This document shows, in pieces, positions 1-5,409 of a stretch of 5,575 nt of DNA. The position numbers were made by a program, and so were the translations under genes. Under the pieces are notes generated by a model. The model had not been told where the DNA came from and searched no databases. It saw only the letters and a program-made list of their open reading frames with translations. Origin of the DNA: Caryophanales bacterium UBA4869. Lineage in GTDB: Bacteria; Bacillota_I; Bacilli_A; RFN20; CAG-288. Location: positions 1 to 5,575 of the forward strand of contig DHDT01000026.1 of assembly GCA_002399505.1 (NCBI GenBank). The letters run 5' to 3'. The first letter of the stretch is position 1. The number at the start of each line of letters is the position of its first letter.

Positions 1-1911
1 GGCGAACGTGATGTCTTAGGATATCTGGGACTCGACGACACCATTCTTGACGTCAACGTCCTTCCTAACCGTCCTGACTGCTTAAGCTATATCGGCTTAG
101 CCCGAGAGATCTCCTCTCTTCTTTCTCTGAAGATGACGACGATTCCGGATTTCAGTGCCAAGCTTTATCCTTCCTCAGTCGAGGTCGAAAGCCTCACTGA
201 AAGCTGCCCTCGTATCGACATACTCTCTCTTTCCGAACTCGATTCTTTTGAAAAGACTCCCGCTGACGTGGTCTCGGCTTTGAATTCCGCCGGAATCAGA
301 AGCATTTCTCCGATTGTCGATTTAGGAAATTACGTCATGCTTTTAACCGGTGAGCCTTTCAATATGTATGACGCCGACAAAAAGACAGAAAGACATTATA
401 AGGTCATCTCAGATTATTCAGGCGATTTTACCGCTTTTGACGGCAAAAAACTCGCTCTTCTCCCTAATGACATCGTCATTACCGATAACGATAAGCCGGT
501 ATGTCTGGCCGGTATCTGCTCAGGAGAGGGACAGATGGTCTCCCAAGATACCAAGAGCGTCGATATCGAAGCTGCTGTCTTCTATCATGCCAATATCCGC
601 AAAACCTGCAACAGACTTGGTATCTCTTCCCCTAGCGCTCAGCTTTTCAGCAAGGAAAGAAACCCTCTTCTCATCAATGAGAGTCTGGCTGTTCTTATCT
701 CTCTTCTTCCCAAGTTCTTCCGCCATTTTGTCATTTCCGGCTATAGTTCCTTCAACAGCGTGGATCAAAGCCGCATCAGCTTTGAGTTCTCCCTTGACAA
801 GCTCAACCATCGTCTGGGTTCTTCCTATACTGTGGGCGAAGTCGACAAAGTTCTTCAGGCTTATCGCATCATGAAGAAAGACAATCTTCTCTTCCCGCCT
901 ATCGACCGTGTCGATCTTTTGGAACAGTGCGATATCGAAGAAGAAGTCTTCCGTTATTACGGATATGAGAAAATCAATCCTTCTCTTTCGAATTTCCCTC
1001 TGACTTTAGGCGGACTTAATCCTGCTCAGGACCGAAAGAAGAAAATCGGCGAGCTATTGATTGGAAAAGGCTTTGATCAGATTCTCTCTTTCACCTTGAT
1101 CGACAGAGAAATGGACGAGAAAATCCGTGTCTTCTCCAAGGATCCCGCCTATCGGATCAAGAATCCGATGACTAGCGATCACGAATACGTCAGAACTGAC
1201 CTGCTCACCTCGATGCTTTCTGTCATCTCCTATAATCTTTCCCATCAGCACGACAACATGAAACTCTTTGAGATCTCTCCTATCGATACCCCCAAGGGAA
1301 ATCATCTCTATCTGTCTCTGGCTTTAGTCGGAAAGAGAAAACTCACTGAAGATTATCAGGAAGTTTCCTATTCCTTCTTTGACATGAAGGGCATCATCGA
1401 GAGCATCATGGAAAGACTTGGCATCGCCAAGACCCGTTATCGTCTCAGCTATTCTCAGAATCCCTCTTTCATCCCCTTAGCCAGCGCTGACATCTATCTT
1501 GGACGCGACCTGGTCGGAACTTTCGGCAAGATTCATCCCGATGTCGACAAGAATGAGACGGTCTTAGGCGAATTGGATTTAGGCTATCTTGTCAACTTAG
1601 TCACCAACAAGACCCTGTTCCATTCTTTCTCCTTATACCCTGAAGTCAAACGTGATCTTTCCTTCCTCATGAAGGATGAAGTCACCTATGAAAAGCTTAA
1701 GAAGACGATCATGCAGACTAAGAACGCCTTCGTGAAAGATGTCTCTCTCTTCGATTACTTCCAGGATGACAAGAAGGATACCTATATCGGTGTCTCTCTG
1801 ACTTTAGGCAAGGAAGACGGCACCTTGAAAGACAGCGAAATCAACTTGGCTGTTGAAACTGTCAAGAGCGAAGTCAAGGCCCAGTTAGGTCTGACCCTGA
1901 GAGGAGAATAG
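1..1911 (+). CDS. pheT: Phenylalanine--tRNA ligase beta subunit, 5' partial
   Basis: Beta subunit of the cytoplasmic (alpha-beta)2 PheRS, which charges tRNA-Phe; beta carries tRNA-binding and editing domains. The frame is open from base 1, and the in-frame residues before the first ATG (133) match the family, including LPNRPDCLSYIGLARE, so that ATG is internal. 636 residues remain; full-length PheT is about 800, so roughly 150 N-terminal residues (tRNA-binding OB fold, start of B1) lie outside. Domains, numbered from base 1: B3/4 editing domain about 65-235 (CPR, GIRSISPIVDLGNYVML); a reduced B5 about 255-335 ending IEEEVFRYYGYEKI; catalytic-like core about 335-530 (KNPMTSDHEYVRTDLL, LFEISPI); FDX-ACB anticodon-binding domain about 540-633 (YPEVKRDLSF) ending LRGE. 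Several editing-pocket residues are non-consensus (see findings). It contains no Trp. pheS is expected just upstream. thyX follows after 4 bp. Confidence 0.97.
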   Translation, partial: GERDVLGYLGLDDTILDVNVLPNRPDCLSYIGLAREISSLLSLKMTTIPDFSAKLYPSSVEVESLTESCPRIDILSLSELDSFEKTPADVVSALNSAGIRSISPIVDLGNYVMLLTGEPFNMYDADKKTERHYKVISDYSGDFTAFDGKKLALLPNDIVITDNDKPVCLAGICSGEGQMVSQDTKSVDIEAAVFYHANIRKTCNRLGISSPSAQLFSKERNPLLINESLAVLISLLPKFFRHFVISGYSSFNSVDQSRISFEFSLDKLNHRLGSSYTVGEVDKVLQAYRIMKKDNLLFPPIDRVDLLEQCDIEEEVFRYYGYEKINPSLSNFPLTLGGLNPAQDRKKKIGELLIGKGFDQILSFTLIDREMDEKIRVFSKDPAYRIKNPMTSDHEYVRTDLLTSMLSVISYNLSHQHDNMKLFEISPIDTPKGNHLYLSLALVGKRKLTEDYQEVSYSFFDMKGIIESIMERLGIAKTRYRLSYSQNPSFIPLASADIYLGRDLVGTFGKIHPDVDKNETVLGELDLGYLVNLVTNKTLFHSFSLYPEVKRDLSFLMKDEVTYEKLKKTIMQTKNAFVKDVSLFDYFQDDKKDTYIGVSLTLGKEDGTLKDSEINLAVETVKSEVKAQLGLTLRGE

Positions 1912-1915
1912 AAAA

Positions 1916-2797
1916 ATGCCCGGATACAGATTGATTGAGAATTCTGTCGAGTTTGTCGAGACTTCTGATTTCTTTGACAAAGTCGCCTTAGTCGCTCATA
2001 ACTGTTATCAAGTCAAGGACAAAGGCCATGAAAGCAATGTCGACTTTGTCAAAAGACTGATAAGTTCCGGTCATTTGGCTATGATCGAACACTATCGTTT
2101 CTTTTTCGAAGTCGATAGCAGGCACTATGACCTGTTTAAAAAACTCTACAATCCTTATTTCTTCCTGCTGGAAGACAAAGGACATTATTATCTTTCCTGT
2201 TCCCTCCGTCCGCTTTTAGAAGCAAAGGAAGGTTTGGAAAAAGAACTTTCCGCTTATATTTCTTCTGCTCTTCCTGTTGAGATTTCTTCTCTTCTTCCCT
2301 ATGAAAAGAGTGAAGAAAGACCGTTGCTTTTAAATTTGGAAACCTTGAAGAAAACTCTCGATGCTTCCAATTACCGCCGTTTCCGTTTTGTCACCTATCA
2401 TCTCATCACCGACCGCGGTGTCACCCATGAAATCGTCCGTCACCGTCCCTGCTCTTTTGCCCAGGAATCAACCAGATACTGCAACTATACCAAGGACAAG
2501 TTCTCCAATGAACTTGCCTTTATGAAGCCTTTGGCCTATGACGAGCACAAAGACATCTACGACCGTTTCTTCCAGAACACTTCCGATACTTATTTTGCTC
2601 TTATTGAGAAGGGCGAAAAACCCGATGAGGCCAGAGCTGTTCTTCCTAATTCCCTGAAGGCCTCCATCATGGTCAGCGCCACCCTCGAGGAATGGAATCA
2701 TATCTTCGAGCTTCGCTGTTCTGAGTTTGCCCATCCGGATATCAGAAGACTGATGATCTTAGTCCGCGATGACTTGGGAAAGAGAGAGACCTTATGA
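1916..2797 (+). CDS. thyX: Flavin-dependent thymidylate synthase ThyX
   Basis: Makes dTMP from dUMP using methylenetetrahydrofolate, FAD and NADPH; cytosolic homotetramer, unrelated to ThyA. The family signature is at residues 175-188, RHRPCSFAQESTRY. It keeps the RHR flavin/dUMP-binding triad, the Ser (S185) and the Arg (R187) of the RHRxxSxxExSxR motif, though the Asn-Glu pair is shifted to Ala-Gln-Glu. GHLAMIEH (52-59) is the usual N-terminal ThyX block. W260 to R277 (WNHIFELR, then HPDIR) matches the C-terminal substrate-binding helix, with R267 the likely dUMP-contacting Arg. At 293 aa it is longer than the typical 220-260. The ATG at 1916 has a GAGGAG ribosome site at 1901-1906, inside the end of pheT. 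The gene ends in TGA, overlapping the next ATG (ATGA, 2794-2797), so translational coupling is likely. No promoter of its own is visible; it is probably read with pheT. Confidence 0.95.
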   Translation: MPGYRLIENSVEFVETSDFFDKVALVAHNCYQVKDKGHESNVDFVKRLISSGHLAMIEHYRFFFEVDSRHYDLFKKLYNPYFFLLEDKGHYYLSCSLRPLLEAKEGLEKELSAYISSALPVEISSLLPYEKSEERPLLLNLETLKKTLDASNYRRFRFVTYHLITDRGVTHEIVRHRPCSFAQESTRYCNYTKDKFSNELAFMKPLAYDEHKDIYDRFFQNTSDTYFALIEKGEKPDEARAVLPNSLKASIMVSATLEEWNHIFELRCSEFAHPDIRRLMILVRDDLGKRETL

Positions 2798-3339
2798 AAG
2801 AAAAAGACGAACGCATCCTTCTGGATTTAGGCCAATACAATGTCTCAGAAGGTGATATTCCCCTCGATTATTCGATGAATGAACGGGAAAAGAAGAATTT
2901 TCCTGATCTTGTCAGCATGGATGATCTGGAGCTGACTGCCCATATCTCCGGTGCCAGCGACTTATATACCCTGACTCTTTCAGCTGAAGGCACAATCACC
3001 GTTCGTGATGTTCATGACGGAAAGCATAAGAAACTTGATATCGAAGATTCCATGGAAGCCACCATTGCACCTAAAGATCCTGACAATTCCGATCTTCTTC
3101 CTGAACCTGACGGCAATTATGACCTTAGAAGCGCCATCCTCGCTCTTCTCTTTGACTGCATACCGACAAATTACAGCTCGGTGCCTCTTAAGAGAGTAGA
3201 GACTGCGGATTATGTTCTGATTTCCGAGGACGAATACGAAGAGGAAAAGAAAAACCGGACTAACCCCTTCTCTTCAATCGAAGAAGAGGATTATTCTGAC
3301 GAAGAAGATGCTAAGACTGCTTCTGATAAAAAGAAGTAA
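2794..3339 (+). CDS. DUF177/YceD-like acidic protein
   Basis: A 181-aa protein I assign to the DUF177 (YceD/YlbN) family with moderate confidence. Family members usually sit directly before rpmF (ribosomal protein L32) and are linked to large-subunit rRNA/ribosome assembly. Supporting features are the overall size, an N-terminal beta-rich part with LELTAHISGASDLYTLTLSA, the central helix YDLRSAILALLFDCIP (109-124), which corresponds to the family's DL-x-x-x-I/V...L...P segment, and TNPFSSIEE (156-164), corresponding to the usual C-terminal NPF/DPRW-x-x-L motif. The CxRCL motif common in the family is absent; the only Cys is C122. The tail is strongly charged (many Asp/Glu, then DKKK). The start ATG overlaps the thyX stop, and the ribosome site is a weak GGGAAAGAGAG stretch. 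It ends with tandem TAA TAA and a terminator. No rpmF follows. If the assignment is wrong, it is an uncharacterised acidic cytosolic protein. Confidence 0.6.
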   Translation: MKEKDERILLDLGQYNVSEGDIPLDYSMNEREKKNFPDLVSMDDLELTAHISGASDLYTLTLSAEGTITVRDVHDGKHKKLDIEDSMEATIAPKDPDNSDLLPEPDGNYDLRSAILALLFDCIPTNYSSVPLKRVETADYVLISEDEYEEEKKNRTNPFSSIEEEDYSDEEDAKTASDKKK

Positions 3340-3362
3340 TAAGTTCTGTTTCAATTCAACAG

Positions 3363-3384
3363 AGAGCCGAAAGGCTCTTTTTTT
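3363..3384 (+). terminator. Intrinsic terminator of the pheT-thyX-yceD operon
   Basis: Six-base stem AGAGCC / GGCTCT closed by a GAAA (GNRA) tetraloop and followed directly by seven T. It begins 24 bases after the yceD-like stop codon and closes the upstream operon. Confidence 0.93.
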
Positions 3385-3418
3385 GTACCAATCTGTCCCA
3401 CTTTTGATCAATTATCTA

Positions 3419-3443
3419 AAAGGCCTTTAAATAAGGCTTTTTT
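3419..3443 (+). terminator. Possible second (backup) terminator
   Basis: Imperfect hairpin: AAAG-[G]-CCTT pairs with AAGGCTTT around a five-base TAAAT loop, with one bulged G at 3423, followed by TTT. It lies about 35 bases after the first terminator and would catch read-through. The AT-rich stem and bulge make it weaker. Confidence 0.5.
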
Positions 3444-3444
3444 G

Positions 3445-3618
3445 TCTTCATGGTCAAAAACATAAATGTGTAAAAGAAAGTTTTGGAAAATAATTTGGTG
3501 TTGTCATTTATATGATTTTTTGAACGAAAATACTGATAAAAAGCTTAAATATTCAGTTATTCTTTATAAAATCAGAACTGATAATATGAAAATATACCTT
3601 TATAAAAAGATAAACGCC
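3445..3618. other. AT-rich intergenic region upstream of the mraZ promoter
   Basis: This 174-base gap holds no gene I can support. Bases 3481-3600 count 25 G/C of 120 (about 21%), against about 47% in a sampled 60-base stretch of pheT. It holds two copies of CTTTATAAAA (3562-3571 and 3598-3607), two copies of ACTGATAA (3532-3539 and 3577-3584), and a small palindrome ATCAG-AA-CTGAT (3571-3582). The A/T tracts just before the -35 box could act as an UP element for the mraZ promoter. The reading frame that opens at 3466 has no family resemblance and runs out of frame into mraZ. Confidence 0.6.
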
Positions 3619-3647
3619 TTGCACAAAGTGGTAACGATTTGTATAAT
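3619..3647 (+). promoter_or_regulatory. Sigma-A-type promoter of mraZ-rsmH-ftsL
   Basis: -35 TTGCAC (3619-3624), a 17-base spacer and a perfect -10 TATAAT (3642-3647). Expected transcription start is about 3653-3655, giving a short leader of about 17 bases before the mraZ ATG at 3671. The upstream DNA is AT-rich. It is the only clear promoter I see in the window. Confidence 0.88.
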
Positions 3648-3662
3648 TGTGGGTGAAAGTGG
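3625..3662 (+). promoter_or_regulatory. Candidate MraZ operator (GTGG-type repeats)
   Basis: Three related heptamers sit on the promoter: AAAGTGG (3625-3631, between -35 and -10), ATTGTGG (3646-3652, touching the -10) and AAAGTGG (3656-3662, at the expected transcription start). The GTGG cores start at 3628, 3649 and 3659, i.e. 21 and 10 bases apart, so on about the same helix face. MraZ is known to bind direct repeats of TGGG-type (proteobacteria) or AAAGTG-type (mollicutes) boxes in front of its own gene. Their position over the promoter core suggests autoregulation. Identification is by pattern and context only. Confidence 0.65.
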
Positions 3663-3670
3663 TACAGAGA

Positions 3671-4102
3671 ATGTTTTATGGACAGAAAGACCTTACCATC
3701 GATGACAAAGGAAGACTAGTTCTTCCCTCTCTCTACAGGAATGAATTCCAGGGAGGCATGTGTTTTGCCTGCTATGGAATGGACGGCTGTATCGAACTTT
3801 ATCCTACTTCCACCTATGAGAAGAAGGCTATGAAAATAACTTCTCTCAACGATTTCGATGAGACGGCAAGAAAGATTAAGAGAACGTTTTTAGCTAACAC
3901 CTTCAATGTTCAGATAGATTCTCATAACCGTATTCTTCTTCCTAAACCCTTGGTCGATAAGACCAATACCGGCAAGAAGGCGATTGTCGTTGGCATGTAC
4001 GACCATCTGGAACTCTGGGATGAGGTAGCTTTTACCAAACGTTCTATCTTAGAAGACAAGTCCTTCAATGCCGATGCTGACAAACTGATTGGACAGAACT
4101 GA
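3671..4102 (+). CDS. mraZ: Transcriptional regulator MraZ
   Basis: DNA-binding regulator at the head of the division/cell-wall (dcw) cluster; forms a ring-shaped oligomer and binds repeats in its own promoter. The 143-aa protein has the two SpoVT/AbrB-type half-domains of the family: TIDDKGRLVLP (residues 9-19) and QIDSHNRILLP (81-91), each with the DxxxR signature. LELWDEVAF near the C terminus is also typical. The ATG at 3671 (MFYGQKDL) is chosen because family members begin MFxGxxxxxxD. A TTG eight codons earlier overlaps the -10 box and cannot be in the transcript. The ribosome site is poor: only AAGTGG, part of the candidate operator, lies upstream. TGA stop; rsmH starts one base later. 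Confidence 0.95.
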   Translation: MFYGQKDLTIDDKGRLVLPSLYRNEFQGGMCFACYGMDGCIELYPTSTYEKKAMKITSLNDFDETARKIKRTFLANTFNVQIDSHNRILLPKPLVDKTNTGKKAIVVGMYDHLELWDEVAFTKRSILEDKSFNADADKLIGQN

Positions 4103-4103
4103 T

Positions 4104-5057
4104 ATGACTGAATTTAACTACCATAACCCCGTTATGTTAGAAGAAGTGCTCTCTTTTGTCCCTCCTAAGAAACTAACTTATCTGGATTTGACTTTAGGCC
4201 GTGCCGGTCACGCCCAAAATATCCTCAAAAAGATCAAAAAGGGATCGACATTTATCGGTGTTGACTGCGATGATGATGCTCTGATCTATTCCAAAGAAAA
4301 CCTTAAGGAATTCGATAAGAAAGACAATCTCAACTTCATCCATTCCCGTTATGCGGAAGTCTTCCCGATCCTCAGAGAAAGAGGGTTTACAGGCGCTGAC
4401 TTCATCTTGATGGATATCGGAGTCTCCTCACCTCAGTTTGATGACCCTAAACGCGGTTTCAGCTATCGCTATGATTCAGATCTTGATATGAGAATGGATC
4501 CTAAGGACAAACTGACTGCCAAGGACATCATCAATTCCTACTCGGAAAAAGAACTCTGCCGTGTCTTCCGTGACTTAGGCGAATGTCATTCCTATTATCC
4601 TGTCGTCAAGAAGATCATCAATGCCAGATTAGTCAAACCTATCAATACCACCTTCGAGTTAGTCGACATCATCAAAAGCGGTTTGCCTCGCAAAGAACTA
4701 AATGAGAAAGGCCATCCAGCCAAACAGTTCTTCTTAGGGCTCAGATATGAAGTCAATGGCGAAATCCGCGAGCTGACTAAGGGACTGGAAGAGGCTATTC
4801 AGTTTCTCAATCCGTCAGGAAGACTAGTCATCATCTCCTTCAATTCGGAAGAAGATCGTATCGTCAAGACAATCTTCAAAAAATACACCACTAAGGCCCC
4901 TATCGACAAATACCATCCGCTCCTGGAAGAAAAAGAGCCTGAATTCGTAGCCTTGACGAAAAAGCCGTTACTGCCGACAGAAAAAGAGATTGAAGAGAAC
5001 AACCGGTCAAAACCGAGTATCATGCGGTCTCTGGAAAGGAAAAAGCTAGCAAGATGA
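4104..5057 (+). CDS. rsmH: 16S rRNA (cytosine-1402-N4)-methyltransferase RsmH (MraW)
   Basis: AdoMet-dependent enzyme that methylates N4 of C1402 in the 16S rRNA decoding centre. Motifs: YHNPVMLEEVL (6-16) at the N terminus; AdoMet motif I DLTLGRAGH (28-36); IGVDCDDDAL; LMDIGVSSPQFD followed by RGFSYR and LDMRMDP; AKDIINSYSEKEL; HPAKQFFLGLRYEVN; and IISFNSEEDRIVK. The 317 aa length matches the family (about 310-320). I chose ATG 4104 because RsmH proteins start a few residues before YHxPVM; an in-frame TTG at 4089 would only add five residues. One base separates it from the mraZ stop, and its TGA overlaps the next ATG (5054-5057), so the three genes are tightly coupled. Two motif changes stand out: R33-A34 in the usual G-G-G-G-H loop, and N247-x-E249 in the usual SFHSLEDR. 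Confidence 0.96.
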   Translation: MTEFNYHNPVMLEEVLSFVPPKKLTYLDLTLGRAGHAQNILKKIKKGSTFIGVDCDDDALIYSKENLKEFDKKDNLNFIHSRYAEVFPILRERGFTGADFILMDIGVSSPQFDDPKRGFSYRYDSDLDMRMDPKDKLTAKDIINSYSEKELCRVFRDLGECHSYYPVVKKIINARLVKPINTTFELVDIIKSGLPRKELNEKGHPAKQFFLGLRYEVNGEIRELTKGLEEAIQFLNPSGRLVIISFNSEEDRIVKTIFKKYTTKAPIDKYHPLLEEKEPEFVALTKKPLLPTEKEIEENNRSKPSIMRSLERKKLAR

Positions 5058-5287
5058 AAGACAGAATCATTCGCACTAATCACAAAAAAGCCAGTCATCG
5101 CCTGCGTAATGCAGCTCTATCTGTACTCGCCTTTTCTATTGTCGGCTGCACTGCCATGGCTTTTGTCTTGGCTCACTACACTACTGAAAATGAACGCCTC
5201 AGCCGTTCTATCAACGAGTACACCGTCCAAGTTGATCTGATCGAAACCAAAAACAATATATTCAAGAATTCCGAAAACGGAAAATAA
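5054..5287 (+). CDS. ftsL: FtsL-like short bitopic membrane protein
   Basis: 77-aa protein with a basic N-terminal cytoplasmic segment (residues 1-18: KDR, HKK, HRLR), one hydrophobic span (about 19-42, AALSVLAFSIVGCTAMAFVL), and a short polar external tail with coiled-coil-like spacing (ENERLSRSINEYTVQVDLIE). This topology and its place directly after mraZ-rsmH are those of FtsL, the divisome protein that pairs with DivIC/FtsB and activates septal wall synthesis. FtsL is poorly conserved, so the call rests on topology and position. It is short: B. subtilis FtsL is about 117 aa, and here only about 35 residues lie outside the membrane. The start overlaps the rsmH stop (ATGA); AAAGGA at 5035-5040 is the likely ribosome site, 13 bases upstream, which is long. 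No ftsI/pbpB follows. Confidence 0.62.
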   Translation: MKDRIIRTNHKKASHRLRNAALSVLAFSIVGCTAMAFVLAHYTTENERLSRSINEYTVQVDLIETKNNIFKNSENGK

Positions 5288-5299
5288 CCAAGCTGACTC

Positions 5300-5319
5300 A
5301 CAGTCCACGGACTGTTTTT
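5300..5319 (+). terminator. Terminator after the ftsL-like gene
   Basis: Stem ACAGTC / GACTGT around a four-base CACG loop, followed by a run of T (5315-5319). It starts 13 bases after the stop codon at 5287 and marks the end of the mraZ-rsmH-ftsL unit. Confidence 0.75.
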
Positions 5320-5330
5320 GTCACATACGG

Positions 5331-5360
5331 CTGTTGTCTGAAGTCTGACTTCAGAAACAG
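5331..5360. repeat. Strong inverted repeat between convergent genes
   Basis: A 13-bp stem with one bulged G: CTGTT-[G]-TCTGAAGT pairs with ACTTCAGAAACAG around a three-base CTG loop. No T-run follows on the + strand, because the next terminator's A-run begins at once; on the - strand it lies beyond the thrS terminator. It may protect 3' ends or reinforce termination; function unknown. Confidence 0.65.
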
Positions 5361-5398
5361 AAAAAGCCCTGTCTCCTTAAAGTAGGCAGGGCTTTTTC
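5360..5398. terminator. Bidirectional intrinsic terminator (thrS and the ftsL operon)
   Basis: Twelve-base stem GAAAAAGCCCTG (5360-5371) pairing with CAGGGCTTTTTC (5387-5398), with a 15-base loop that can pair further (CCT/AGG). The A-run on one side and T-run on the other let it work on both strands. It lies 11 bases beyond the thrS stop on the - strand and is the second barrier for transcripts from mraZ. Confidence 0.9.
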
Positions 5399-5409
5399 AG
5401 TTATCTTAT

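Noticed and set aside
520..810. Antisense reading frame inside pheT; similar ones lie at 1054-1305, 1988-2185, 2468-2734, 4799-5098 and 5117-5308.
   Set aside because: All lie opposite well-supported genes, show no motifs or ribosome sites, and arise from codon bias on the coding strand.
350..874. A 174-codon + strand frame within pheT.
   Set aside because: It overlaps the conserved B3/4 domain in another frame, and its translation is Ser/Leu-rich with no recognisable domain.
3404..3411. Palindrome TTGATCAA between the two terminators.
   Set aside because: Eight bases in AT-rich DNA is expected by chance, and nothing around it supports an operator.
3520..3549. A second promoter, TTGAAC followed by an AT-rich -10.
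   Set aside because: No hexamer near TATAAT occurs at 16-18 bp spacing, and the promoter at 3619-3647 is far better.
3340..3660. A possible rpmF (L32) gene after the YceD-like gene.
   Set aside because: I looked for the basic L32 start (AVPKRR/K-type) in this stretch and found none; the region is terminators and AT-rich DNA.
3466..3705. A 79-codon reading frame spanning the mraZ promoter.
   Set aside because: It has AT-rich, low-complexity translation, covers the consensus promoter and runs out of frame into mraZ. There is no family resemblance.
5054..5287. The small protein as a lipoprotein, from the hydrophobic stretch with Cys (VGCTAM).
   Set aside because: The Cys sits in the middle of the membrane span with hydrophobic residues following, and no proper lipobox position. 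A bitopic FtsL-like topology fits better.
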